DNA of 64,000 nucleotides from Arthrobacter sp. AL12 (GTDB taxonomy: Bacteria > Actinomycetota > Actinomycetes > Actinomycetales > Micrococcaceae), in contig NZ_JASBQY010000017.1 of the NCBI RefSeq assembly GCF_029960645.1, positions 1 through 64,000 of the forward strand. The letters run 5' to 3'. The position numbers and the translations under genes were made by a program. Of this stretch, positions 1-7,366 are shown piece after piece (the first letter of the stretch is position 1; each line of letters begins with the position of its first letter). The notes below the pieces were generated by a model. That model was not told the DNA's origin, ran no database searches, and was given only the letters and a program-made list of their open reading frames with translations.

Positions 1-186
1 ACCCAGCCCCGGACGAAAGCCCGCCCCCGGACGAAGGACCGGGCCAGGATCCCGACCTGGACCTGCCCGCGGACCCGGACTGGGACCTCGAATCGGGTCT
101 GCCCGCGGAACCGGGCTGGAATCCCGACCTGGACCCGCCCGCGGACCCGGGCTGGAATCCCGACCTGGACCTCCCCCCGGACCCCG
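1..186 (+). pseudogene. 5' part of IS-split repeat protein gene (runs off left edge)
   Basis: The frame starting at position 3 is open from the window edge to the IS junction. It encodes a Pro/Asp/Trp-rich protein made of 12-residue (36-bp) repeats; full DNA units are at 63-98, 99-134 and 135-170, and a fourth unit is cut at 186 by the insertion. A typical unit reads LPAEPGWNPDLD. The same frame and repeat pattern resume after the IS at 1464, and removing the IS with one 3-bp target copy rejoins them in frame. The family is not recognised. It could be the acidic C-terminal tail of a larger protein, for example a DUF222/HNH endonuclease of the kind common in Arthrobacter, but nothing visible proves this. 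Confidence 0.75.
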
Positions 187-233
187 TGAGGTGTGTCAAG
201 GATGTGAGACAGTCGGTTGGTTTTTTCGGCTAT

Positions 234-1070
234 TTAGGCGGCGGCTTGGAGCCTGGTGCTGTCGGTCTTGAAGCGGGCCATGGCGGTGGCTGGCGGTAGT
301 CCGTCATTGTTGCTGTGGGGTCGCCAGCGGTTGTAGAAGACCTCGATGTAGCGCATGACCCCGCGCCGGGCTGCCTGCCTCGTGGTGAAGCTGTGGTGAT
401 GGTAGAACTCATTCTTCAGGGACGAGAACGCCGATTCCGCGACGGCATTGTCCCAGCACACCCCCGTCTCTCCCATCGACTGACGGATCTGGTTCCCCCG
501 GCACCAGGCCCCCATTTCGCGGGACGTGTATTGGGTGCCGCGGTCGCTATGGAAGATCGCGTCGGGCTGCATGTATCCACGGTCCCTGGCCATCTTCAGC
601 GCACCGGTCGTGAGGGAGGCGCGCATATGGTCAGCCATGGCCCAGCCGACGATCATGCGGGTGCACAGGTCGATGACGGTGGCCAGATACAGCCAGCCTT
701 CATCGGTGCGCAGATAGGTGATGTCTCCGACGAGCCTGGTCCCGGGAGCTGCTGAGGTGAAGTCCCGGCCGATGAGATCAGCAAAGACCTTGTCCGGATC
801 CGAGGGGATCGTGGTGCGTTTGAATGCGCGCATCCGTTTCGCGGCCCACCCGTTCTCCGCCATGATGGCGGCGACGGTGCCGACGGAGACCTCGATGCCG
901 GCTGCGGCCAGCTTCGTGTGGACCATCCGGTGTCCGAAGATCCCGTCCGAGGAATCGAACATCGTCTTCACCTGTTCTGTGAGCTCCAAATGCCGGAGGG
1001 CCGTCGGGGATTCCTCCGCGTCCAGCCAGCGGTAATACGAGGCCCTGGAAATGCCCAGCCGACGGCACAT
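234..1070 (-). CDS. IS3 family transposase OrfB (DDE integrase domain)
   Basis: This is the catalytic part of the transposase. The 278-residue frame has an N-terminal HTH_21-like region (CRRLGISRASYYRW) and then an rve integrase core. The DDE triad is visible: first Asp in GDITYL, second Asp in HSDRGTQY, and Glu in AVAESAFSSLKNE. The WDNA motif before the Glu and the C-terminal FYNRWRPH are typical of IS3 OrfB. The protein is probably made mainly as an OrfAB fusion: after a -1 slip at the A7 run, the frame is open from OrfA through SFRVLRQRTTVEDLYRLVQ into this ORF. The Met at 1070 is therefore not necessarily a real start. Confidence 0.93.
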   Translation of the reverse strand: MCRRLGISRASYYRWLDAEESPTALRHLELTEQVKTMFDSSDGIFGHRMVHTKLAAAGIEVSVGTVAAIMAENGWAAKRMRAFKRTTIPSDPDKVFADLIGRDFTSAAPGTRLVGDITYLRTDEGWLYLATVIDLCTRMIVGWAMADHMRASLTTGALKMARDRGYMQPDAIFHSDRGTQYTSREMGAWCRGNQIRQSMGETGVCWDNAVAESAFSSLKNEFYHHHSFTTRQAARRGVMRYIEVFYNRWRPHSNNDGLPPATAMARFKTDSTRLQAAA

Positions 1071-1123
1071 CCACTCGATGGGAAACTGCGCGTCCTTCGC
1101 CTGAACGAGACGGTAGAGATCCT

Positions 1124-1414
1124 CTACCGTTGTTCTTTGGCGAAGAACGCGGAAACTTTTTTTAGAAAATCGTTCTCCCGTTCGACCTCGCGCAGCCGGG
1201 CTTCCAGTGCCTTGTACTTCGCGGTATCCACCGGATCATCGGGCTTGCCACCCGCCCCGGCTGCAGCATCACGGTGCAGCTGCACCCACCGCTTCAGCGC
1301 CGTAACGGAGACGCCGACTTCCGGGGCGACGGACATGGGTGACCGGCCGGAAGAAATCACAAGATCCACGGCATCGGCTTTGAATTCATCGGAATAGGTT
1401 GGTCTAGCTGGCAT
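1124..1414 (-). CDS. IS3 family transposase OrfA (helix-turn-helix)
   Basis: This is the DNA-binding subunit of the IS3 transposase, about 96 residues. It starts at the ATG at 1414, with an AAAGGA ribosome-binding site eight bases upstream; an in-frame GTG two codons earlier is less well placed. It has an HTH_Tnp_1 domain (YSDEFKADAVDLV through VSVTALKRWV) and a C-terminal leucine-zipper segment (ALEARLREVERENDFLKK). Codons CTA AAA AAA GTT near its end form the A AAA AAA heptamer used for programmed -1 frameshifting into OrfB. Confidence 0.92.
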   Translation of the reverse strand: MPARPTYSDEFKADAVDLVISSGRSPMSVAPEVGVSVTALKRWVQLHRDAAAGAGGKPDDPVDTAKYKALEARLREVERENDFLKKVSAFFAKEQR

Positions 1415-1460
1415 GAGCACAATCCTTTCAAACTGTGTCTCACATCAGTAGTACACCTCA

Positions 1461-1690
1461 CCGACCGGGACCCCGAACCGGACCTCACCGCGCATCCGGG
1501 CTGGGATTCCGATCTGGACCTCGCCCCGGACCCCAACCTGGAACTACCGCCGGACCCCTTCCCGGACTGGGACCACTTCACTTCCGGGCACGAATTCCCT
1601 ACAGCAGAACCAGAGGATCCGCCGTGGCCTGCGCTCCGCGATGGTCACTACCCGGAATGCCTGCAGCTCCAATTCGGTGAACGACCCTAG
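1461..1690 (+). pseudogene. 3' part of IS-split repeat protein gene
   Basis: This is the continuation of the frame interrupted at 186. After the second copy of the CCG target site it reads DRDPEPD, then two more full 36-bp units (1484-1519 and 1520-1555), then a unique tail containing FPDWDHFTSGHEFP and ending LQLQFGERP with TAG at 1688-1690. The match of frame and repeat phase on both sides shows that one gene was split. The stop overlaps the stop of the convergent SPOR gene by two bases. The fragment has no start of its own and is probably not translated. Confidence 0.75.
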
Positions 1691-1854
1691 TCGTCCTCGT
1701 CGCCCTTTTCCCAGGACTCGTTGCGGGCCTTGACCTTCTCGAGGGCGTGCTCAGCTTCTTCCCCCGTCTTGTACGGGCCAATCAGCTGGCTCCAATCGGA
1801 CATGGCGTCCTCTTCAACCTCGTGCGTATTGACGTTGTACCAGTACTCCGGCAT
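1687..1854 (-). CDS. Small SPOR-domain-containing protein
   Basis: A 55-residue acidic protein starting [15 protein letters not shown] and ending in GDEDD. The segment [20 protein letters not shown] is typical of the very short SPOR-annotated proteins that recur in Actinobacteria. Full SPOR domains bind glycan strands denuded of stem peptides at division septa. This protein is too short for a complete SPOR fold, has no signal peptide and has no membrane anchor, so a cytoplasmic role is as likely and the function is unknown. It is divergent from map across a 70-bp gap and converges on the IS-split gene. Confidence 0.8.
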   Translation of the reverse strand: MPEYWYNVNTHEVEEDAMSDWSQLIGPYKTGEEAEHALEKVKARNESWEKGDEDD

Positions 1855-1912
1855 CGATGCTCCTCAGCTGATATTTCTTGGCCGTTGTTTATTTGCCTCC
1901 GGCCGCGCCTTA

Positions 1913-1918
1913 TATGAT
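1913..1918 (+). promoter_or_regulatory. Putative -10 element of map; leaderless transcript
   Basis: TATGAT lies six bases before the map ATG at 1925, which would put transcription start on or next to the start codon. No Shine-Dalgarno sequence precedes the ATG. Both points fit a leaderless mRNA, which is common in Actinobacteria. A -35 element is not clear. Confidence 0.5.
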
Positions 1919-1924
1919 CAATGT

Positions 1925-2803
1925 ATGCCTTCTCTCGCCTCGACTGCACCCATCGGTACCCTGGTCCCGGGAGCCGTCAGTCCGCAGCTTCCCGTTCCGG
2001 CGTCGATCCCGCGTCCCGAATACGTGGGTAAGCCCGCACCGGCCAAGTTCACCGGCTCCGAGGTCAAGTCGGCGGAGACCATCGAAAAGATCCGCATCGC
2101 CTCGCGGATCGCCGCGCAGGCGATCGTGGAGGTCGGGAAACACATCCAGCCCGGTGTCACCACGGACCAGCTGGACCGGGTGGGCCACGAGTTCCTGCTC
2201 GACCACAACGCGTACCCGTCGACCCTCGGCTACCGCGGCTTTCCGAAGTCCCTGTGCTCGTCGTTGAACGAAGTCATCTGCCACGGCATCCCGGACAGCA
2301 CTGTGGTCCAGGACGGGGACATCCTCAACATCGACATCACCGCCTTCATTGGCGGCGTGCACGGCGACACCAACTACACCTTCCGGGCCGGGGACGTCGA
2401 CGAAGAATCCCGGCTGCTCGTAGAGCGCACACAGGAGTCCCTGAACCGCGCCATCCGTGCAGTGGCCCCCGGCCGTGAAATCAACGTGATCGGCCGGACC
2501 ATCGAGTCCTACGCCAAGCGCTTCGGCTATGGTGTGGTCCGTGACTTCACCGGACACGGTGTGGGTGAGGCCTTCCACACCGGCCTGATCATCCCGCACT
2601 ACGACGCCGCCCCCGCCTACAACACCGTCATCGAAGCCGGCATGGTCTTCACGATCGAACCGATGCTGACGCTTGGCACCGTGGACTGGGACATGTGGGC
2701 CGATGACTGGACCGTCGTGACCCGCGACCGCAAACGCACCGCACAGTTCGAGCACACCCTGCTTGTCACGGAGTCCGGCGCCGAAGTCCTGACGCTCCCC
2801 TGA
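1925..2803 (+). CDS. map: Type I methionine aminopeptidase
   Basis: Cytosolic metalloprotease that removes the initiator Met from nascent proteins with a small second residue. The 292-residue protein has an N-terminal extension of about 40 residues rich in Pro ([13 protein letters not shown]), as in actinobacterial MetAP-1c types, followed by a pita-bread fold. The five expected metal ligands are visible: Asp137 (NIDITAF), Asp148 (HGDTNY), His in GHGVGEAFH, Glu in TIEPML and Glu in [10 protein letters not shown] chose the ATG at 1925, which gives the usual actinobacterial N-terminus; a longer open frame starting at 1721 would cross the divergent SPOR gene. ppgK follows on the same strand after 88 bp. 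Confidence 0.96.
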   Translation: MPSLASTAPIGTLVPGAVSPQLPVPASIPRPEYVGKPAPAKFTGSEVKSAETIEKIRIASRIAAQAIVEVGKHIQPGVTTDQLDRVGHEFLLDHNAYPSTLGYRGFPKSLCSSLNEVICHGIPDSTVVQDGDILNIDITAFIGGVHGDTNYTFRAGDVDEESRLLVERTQESLNRAIRAVAPGREINVIGRTIESYAKRFGYGVVRDFTGHGVGEAFHTGLIIPHYDAAPAYNTVIEAGMVFTIEPMLTLGTVDWDMWADDWTVVTRDRKRTAQFEHTLLVTESGAEVLTLP

Positions 2804-2891
2804 TTCCCGCTCCACCAGAAGATCCCGGTCTTCGCCCGTCGGCCCTGGGCCGCACCCTCCTAGCCCCGCCCCTGCCACGAACGGAACCACA

Positions 2892-3695
2892 TTGGCCAAG
2901 AAGGACGAGAAGTCGAAGAAGAACGCCCCGCTGATCGGCATCGACATCGGTGGCACCGGCATCAAGGGCGGGATAGTGGACCTGAAGAAGGGGAAGCTGG
3001 TCGGTGACCGCCTGCGCATGCCCACCCCGAAGCCTTCCACACCCGAATCCGTGGCCGAGGTTGTTGCCCAGGTTGTCGCCGAGCTGTCCGCCCGTCCCGA
3101 TGCTCCGGCTCCCGACTCGCCGGTGGGCGTCACCTTCCCCGGCATCATCCAGCACGGCGTCGTCCACTCCGCCGCCAACGTCGACAAGTCCTGGCTGGAA
3201 ATGGACATCGACGCGATGCTGACCGCCCGCCTGGGCCGGCCCGTGGAGGTCATCAACGACGCCGATGCCGCCGGCCTCGCGGAGGCCCGCTACGGCGCCG
3301 GCGAGTTCATAGAGGGCACAGTGCTGGTCATTACGCTCGGCACCGGCATTGGCTCCGCCTTCATTTTCGACGGCAAACTTGTCCCCAATGCCGAACTCGG
3401 ACACCTGGAAATTGACGGATTCGACGCCGAAAGCAAAGCCTCGGCAGTGGCCCGTGAGCGGGACGGCCTGAGCTGGGAGGAGTACAGCGTGCTGCTGCAG
3501 CGCTACCTGTCGCACGTGGAGTTCCTCTTCTCCCCCGAGCTGTTCATCATCGGCGGAGGCATCTCGAAGCGCGCCGACGAATACCTGCCGCGGCTGCAGC
3601 TGCGCACGCCCATCGTTCCGGCTGAGCTGAAAAACGACGCCGGCATCGTGGGCGCCGCCCTCGAGATCGCCCTGAAACACAAGCTCGCCAAGTAG
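2892..3695 (+). CDS. ppgK: Polyphosphate glucokinase
   Basis: Phosphorylates glucose to glucose-6-phosphate using polyphosphate (usually also ATP), an actinobacterial specialty. The 267-residue ROK-fold protein has the N-terminal phosphate motif GIDIGGTGIKGG, the central VINDADAAGLAEARYG with the likely catalytic Asp, and GTGIGSAFI followed by ELGHLEIDG. It lacks the Cys-rich zinc motif seen in the second ROK kinase of this window (46421-47512), as expected for PPGK. The start is a TTG preceded by a charged Lys-rich segment and only a weak GGAA; the homologous region begins at PLIGIDIGG. A strong hairpin follows the stop. Confidence 0.94.
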   Translation: MAKKDEKSKKNAPLIGIDIGGTGIKGGIVDLKKGKLVGDRLRMPTPKPSTPESVAEVVAQVVAELSARPDAPAPDSPVGVTFPGIIQHGVVHSAANVDKSWLEMDIDAMLTARLGRPVEVINDADAAGLAEARYGAGEFIEGTVLVITLGTGIGSAFIFDGKLVPNAELGHLEIDGFDAESKASAVARERDGLSWEEYSVLLQRYLSHVEFLFSPELFIIGGGISKRADEYLPRLQLRTPIVPAELKNDAGIVGAALEIALKHKLAK

Positions 3696-3698
3696 CCA

Positions 3699-3760
3699 AA
3701 AAGAGCTATCACTGCGGGTCGTTCTGAATGCTGGGAACGACCCGGAGTGATAGCTCTTTT
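3699..3760. terminator. Bidirectional intrinsic terminator, ppgK / nrdR
   Basis: A long inverted repeat in which arms AAAAGAGCTATCACT and GGGTCGTTC on the left pair with GAACGACCC and AGTGATAGCTCTTTT on the right, with one mismatch and a loop of about 10 bases. A-run on one side and T-run on the other let it act on both strands. It sits between the convergent ppgK (+) and nrdR (-). Confidence 0.92.
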
Positions 3761-3841
3761 GTTACGTGGTGCCGGTGGTGGCCGCGGCTTCCCCTCCGTT
3801 GCCACCACCGGAGTCTGTGAGCCGGCGCTCATGGAACGGCC

Positions 3842-4333
3842 TTAGAGCGCGCCCTGCTGCTGGCTCGTGCCCTCGCGGCCCTTGGTCTCGGCCTCATGGC
3901 GGAGCAGCGAGATGGCCGCCTCGAAGTCCTCCAGGGATTCGAAGGCCTGGTAGACACTCGCGAAGCGCAAGTAGGCGACCTCGTCGAGCCGCTGGAGCGG
4001 GTTCAGGATGGCGAGGCCGACTTCATGCGCGTCGATTTCGGCGGCGCCCGAGGCACGGATCGCCTCCTCAACTTCCTGGGCCAGCATCGCGAGGTCGTCC
4101 TCGGTGACGGGACGGCCCTGGCAGGCCTTGCGGACGCCGTTGATGACCTTGCTGCGGCTGAACGGCTCACCGACACCGGACCGTTTGATCACGGTGAGGC
4201 TGGTGGTCTCGACCGTGGTGAACCGGCGGCCGCACTCGGGGCACTGCCGGCGCCTCCGGATGGCGGAACCGTCGTCGGCGATCCGGCTGTCCACCACACG
4301 CGAATCAGGGTTCCGGCAAAACGGACAGTACAT
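3842..4333 (-). CDS. nrdR: Transcriptional repressor NrdR
   Basis: Nucleotide-sensing repressor of ribonucleotide reductase genes. The 163-residue protein starts MYCPFC, with a zinc ribbon of two CxxC pairs (CPFC at 3-6 and CPEC at about 31-34), followed by the Arg-rich turn RRFTTVE and an ATP-cone domain ([20 protein letters not shown]). The C-terminal tail after LLRHEAETK is slightly longer than usual. No nrd genes lie in the window. The 13-bp tandem repeats just upstream (4368-4432) lie where its promoter should be. Confidence 0.97.
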   Translation of the reverse strand: MYCPFCRNPDSRVVDSRIADDGSAIRRRRQCPECGRRFTTVETTSLTVIKRSGVGEPFSRSKVINGVRKACQGRPVTEDDLAMLAQEVEEAIRASGAAEIDAHEVGLAILNPLQRLDEVAYLRFASVYQAFESLEDFEAAISLLRHEAETKGREGTSQQQGAL

Positions 4334-4367
4334 GACGTTTCCTCCCCTGTCGCAAGCAAACGGCCGG

Positions 4368-4432
4368 ACGGTGATCGCCGGTGCAGATCGCCGGTGCAGA
4401 TCGCCGTTGTAAATCGCCGTTGTAAATCGCCG
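4368..4432. repeat. Five tandem 13-bp units upstream of nrdR
   Basis: Five consecutive 13-bp units share the core ATCGCCG: ACGGTGATCGCCG (4368), GTGCAGATCGCCG (4381 and 4394) and TTGTAAATCGCCG (4407 and 4420). They lie 35-99 bp upstream of the nrdR start codon in the nrdR-hisD gap. They could be a regulator binding array or simple slippage repeats. They do not obviously match the AT-rich NrdR box. Confidence 0.85.
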
Positions 4433-4506
4433 GAGCGGTTGGCTCCGTCATCAGTTTACGACTAGATGTAGCTGAATAACAAGCCTGTAATTACTACATG
4501 TTGTGG

Positions 4507-5898
4507 TCAGGCGCCCTGCGGGAACCGGGCGGTGACCGCCTCGCCGTGCGCCGGCAGGTCCTCCGCCCCGGCCAGGCTTACGATGTGGCCGCTGACCTCG
4601 GCCAGGGCTGCGCGGGTGTAGTTGACCACCTGAATGGCGCGCAGGAATGTGGTCACGTTCAGCCCCGAGGAGAACGCTGCGGTGCCGCTGGTCGGCAGGA
4701 CGTGGTTGGAGCCGGCGCAGTAGTCGCCCAGGCTGACGGGGCTGTAGTCCCCCACGAAGATCGCCCCGGCGCTGCGGATCCGGCCCGCGACGCCTGCCGC
4801 GTCCGCCGTCATGATTTCCAGGTGTTCGGCGGCGTAGGCGTTGCATGCCGCGATGCCCTGATCCAGATTGTCCACCAGGACGACGCCGGACTGCGGGCCA
4901 GAGAGGGCCTCGCGGACCCGAGCGCTGTGCTTGGTCGCTGCCGCCTGGCGCTCCAGTTCCACCCGGACGGCGGAGGCGAGGTCCTCGGAGTCCGTGATCA
5001 GCACGGATGCCGCCTTGGGGTCGTGCTCGGCCTGGCTGATCAGGTCGGCCGCGACCAGGTTCGGCTGTGCCGTGGCGTCGGCGAGGATCGCGATCTCGGT
5101 GGTGCCGGCCTCGGAATCGATGCCGACGACGCCCTTGACGAGGCGCTTCGCCGTGGCGACGAAGACGTTGCCCGGGCCGGTGACGACGTCGACTGGGTCC
5201 AGTCCGGCCTGGTCCTCCCGGGCGGGGATGCCATAGGCGAAGGCCGCGATCGCCTGGGCGCCGCCGATGGCGTAGACCTCGTCAATCCCCAGCAGGCACG
5301 CCGCAGCGAGGATCGTGGGGTGCGGGAGCCCGCCGAAGTCCTTCTGCGGCGGAGATGCCAGGGCGATGGATTCAACGCCGGCGGCGAGGGCCGGGACGAC
5401 GTTCATGATCACGGAGGACGGGTAGACCGCCAGGCCGCCCGGAACGTAGAGGCCCACGCGCGCCACGGGGACCCAGTTCTGGCTGACCACCGCGCCTTCG
5501 CCGAGTGCCACGTCGGTGTCCGCGGGCCGCTGGGCATCGGCGAAAAGCCGCGCGCGCCGGATGGACTCCTCCAGAGCCGCGCGCACGGCGGGATCCAGGC
5601 CGGCCAGGGCCGCCGCCAGCGCGTCGGCGGGGACCCGGGGGTGCGACTGCTCCACGCCGTCGAAGGTCCGGGCGAGCTCGCTGAGCGCCTCGAAGCCCCG
5701 GGTCCGGACGGCGTCGATGATGTCCAGGACTTTGTGCTCGGCATCGGCCATGGTGCCGGCCTGCGCCCGGGGCACCGCCGCGCGGAGGCCGGCGAGGGTC
5801 AGATGCCGGCCGCGGAGGTCGACGGTGCGGAAATTGGGATCGGCGGGAACCGGGGGCGCAGTAACGGCGGGCACGGAGCGGTCAGCTGAAGGGGTCAC
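4507..5898 (-). CDS. hisD: Histidinol dehydrogenase
   Basis: Catalyses the last two NAD-dependent steps of histidine synthesis, L-histidinol to L-histidine. The 463-residue protein has family motifs throughout: [47 protein letters not shown], the segment [15 protein letters not shown] and the catalytic-region [22 protein letters not shown] and [17 protein letters not shown] follow near the C-terminus. It appears full length (usual about 430-460). The N-terminal extension of about 25 Pro/Ala-rich residues is not conserved, so the true start could be a few codons later. hisC/hisB are not downstream here; nrdR follows instead. Confidence 0.96.
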   Translation of the reverse strand: MTPSADRSVPAVTAPPVPADPNFRTVDLRGRHLTLAGLRAAVPRAQAGTMADAEHKVLDIIDAVRTRGFEALSELARTFDGVEQSHPRVPADALAAALAGLDPAVRAALEESIRRARLFADAQRPADTDVALGEGAVVSQNWVPVARVGLYVPGGLAVYPSSVIMNVVPALAAGVESIALASPPQKDFGGLPHPTILAAACLLGIDEVYAIGGAQAIAAFAYGIPAREDQAGLDPVDVVTGPGNVFVATAKRLVKGVVGIDSEAGTTEIAILADATAQPNLVAADLISQAEHDPKAASVLITDSEDLASAVRVELERQAAATKHSARVREALSGPQSGVVLVDNLDQGIAACNAYAAEHLEIMTADAAGVAGRIRSAGAIFVGDYSPVSLGDYCAGSNHVLPTSGTAAFSSGLNVTTFLRAIQVVNYTRAALAEVSGHIVSLAGAEDLPAHGEAVTARFPQGA

Positions 5899-5979
5899 CC
5901 GTTTATTTTACGGGCAGTCCCGGCGGGGTCCCGCGCCTGTTACATCGGGCTGCCGGTTCGGGCTGCCCGCGTCCCGTGG

Positions 5980-6573
5980 TCAGGCCCCGGGCTCCGCTTC
6001 CGGCGTCGTAAAGACGGTGTTCAGGAAGATGGCCAGCGCGGTTGCAGCCGGCCAGATCGCGAGGACAGCGACGGACCGCAGTGAGAAGGCAATACTGGCG
6101 CTGGCCGACGTGTCCTCGGGCGTTCCCCACCAGAGGCCGCACACGACGCCGGTCGCCCAGGCCGCGAGGGCGCCCAGTGCGCCGGCACCGACGGCGAGTA
6201 CAACGTCCCGGCCGGACGGCGGGTTGTGCTTGCTGCCGGAGGCGACGGCCCCGGCAATGCAGCCGGCGAGCAGGAACAGTCCCGCCAGCACCAGGTCCCG
6301 CGGCAGCCACCCCTCGGTGTTCCCGCCGCTCCGCAGCTCCGGATTGCCCGAGAGCAAGTTCAGCCCGGAGGGCGCAAGGAGCCACCAGAGCAGCCCCACC
6401 GGGATGCCGGCGGCGGCGATGACAGCGGCCATCCGCCACGACGTGGCGCGGACGCCGGCATCGTGGACCGGCCGGCCGGACGAATCGTCCGGAGCGGAAC
6501 CCGGGAGCGGGAACCGGGGAGTGTCCTGCGGGGCATCCTGCGGGACCTGGCCGTGCACTGCGGGCTGTGTCAT
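5980..6573 (-). CDS. Four-helix membrane protein, DUF2567-like
   Basis: A 197-residue integral membrane protein of unknown function. After a hydrophilic Pro-rich N-terminus come four predicted transmembrane helices: around MAAVIAAAGIPVGLLWWLLA, DLVLAGLFLLAGCIAGA, VVLAVGAGALGALAAWA and SVAVLAIWPAATALAIF. The LLWWLLAP motif in helix 1 and GLWWG in the third loop resemble actinobacterial DUF2567 proteins; this is recognition by eye, not a search. The start is taken at the ATG at 6573 (MTQPAVHGQ) because upstream codons up to 6729 look non-coding and reach towards the divergent flavin reductase. It lies 81 bp upstream of hisD on the same strand. Confidence 0.7.
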   Translation of the reverse strand: MTQPAVHGQVPQDAPQDTPRFPLPGSAPDDSSGRPVHDAGVRATSWRMAAVIAAAGIPVGLLWWLLAPSGLNLLSGNPELRSGGNTEGWLPRDLVLAGLFLLAGCIAGAVASGSKHNPPSGRDVVLAVGAGALGALAAWATGVVCGLWWGTPEDTSASASIAFSLRSVAVLAIWPAATALAIFLNTVFTTPEAEPGA

Positions 6574-6752
6574 GCAACAAACCGTAACAACCTTTACCGC
6601 GGTGGGGCAGATGACACCGTGCGTCCATGGATCTCGTCCCCGGACGTCGTTCCACATGACGCCTCCGGGTAAACAAGTACCGCGGCCGTTCACGGGCGCA
6701 ATACGCTGGCAGGTAGGAACATCACACACGTGCAGCAGGGAGTTGGATCGCA

Positions 6753-7253
6753 GTGGCCACAGAGGACCAAGCCTTCGAGGGAACCTTCAAGGAAATGTTC
6801 CGCCGGCATGCGGCCGGCGTGGCCATCATCACCGCCAACTTCAACGGCGTTCCCTTCGGTTTCACAGCAACCTCGGTGGCCTCGCTCTCGGCGAAGCCGC
6901 CCCGGTTCACGTTCAACATGGCCCGCACGTCAAGCTCCTGGCCGGCTGTCGCCAACACCACATACATCGGCGTCCACATGCTGGGGCTGGACAACCAGGC
7001 GCTGGCGGACCGCTTTGCCCGGACCAGCAACCGCTTCGAGGGCGATCACTGGGCGCTCGGGCCCCATGAGGTGCCGATCCTGAATGACGTGGCCGGCTGG
7101 CTGATCGGCAAGGTCCAGATGCGCCTCTCCTTCGAGAACAACGCCGTGGTGGTGGTTGAGGTGGTCGAAGGTGAGGTGGGCGCCGACGGCGCTCCGTTGC
7201 TGTACCACTCGGGCGCCTACGGCCAGCCCGCGCCGCTCGATTACGAGATCTGA
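6753..7253 (+). CDS. Flavin reductase family protein (FMN-binding)
   Basis: A 166-residue protein of the flavin reductase-like/FMN-binding split-barrel family, which supplies reduced flavin to monooxygenases or acts as an oxidoreductase. It shows the family pattern: FRRHAAGVAIITANFNGVP, the FMN-site stretch GFTATSVASLSAKPPRFTF, and the end LLYHSGAYGQP. The start is GTG at 6753, with GGGAG about 11 bases upstream. No partner monooxygenase is adjacent, so the specific role is open. It converges on dnaE. Confidence 0.87.
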   Translation: MATEDQAFEGTFKEMFRRHAAGVAIITANFNGVPFGFTATSVASLSAKPPRFTFNMARTSSSWPAVANTTYIGVHMLGLDNQALADRFARTSNRFEGDHWALGPHEVPILNDVAGWLIGKVQMRLSFENNAVVVVEVVEGEVGADGAPLLYHSGAYGQPAPLDYEI

Positions 7254-7270
7254 CCGGCTACTTCGCTACC

Positions 7271-7327
7271 CGAGGTGACACTTGATGCCGGTGTTTTGCA
7301 GCGGCATGGGCGTCAACTGCCACCTCG
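7271..7327. repeat. Long imperfect hairpin between flavin reductase and dnaE
   Basis: Arms CGAGGTGACACTTGATGCC and the partner running from GGCATGGGCGTCAA to CACCTCG pair over most of 57 bp, with TGTTTTGCAG in the loop. The position between two convergent genes suits a terminator, but there is no T-run beyond the stem. It also resembles a REP-type palindromic element. Confidence 0.6.
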
Positions 7328-7366
7328 CGGGTCCACAGCCCAACCCGGGCCGGCGACCCCTGCCTG

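Larger units (their letters stand above)
187..1460 (-). mobile_element. IS3-family insertion sequence, 1274 bp
   Basis: The element is bounded by imperfect terminal inverted repeats that begin TGAGGTGT at both ends (187 inward and 1460 inward) and share a second block GATGTGAGACA. It has the TG...CA termini of IS3 elements. The 3-bp direct repeat CCG at 184-186 and 1461-1463 fits a target duplication. Inside are orfA and orfB on the minus strand in a -1 frame relation, with an A7 slippery run. Both frames and the DDE residues look intact, so the copy may be active and recently inserted. Confidence 0.93.

Noticed and set aside
1435..1680. Plus-strand ORF of 81 codons after the IS
   Set aside because: Out of frame with the 36-bp repeat gene, and it begins inside the IS end; the neighbouring frame carries the repeat protein.
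1910..3256. Minus-strand open frame of 448 codons over map and ppgK
   Set aside because: Shadow frame opposite two well-supported genes.
4368..4432. Short CRISPR-like array
   Set aside because: Units are 13 bp and directly adjacent with no unique spacers; no cas genes are present in the window.
4334..4506. NrdR box for autoregulation
   Set aside because: No pair of the AT-rich NrdR box sequences is evident; the 13-bp repeats are too GC-rich.
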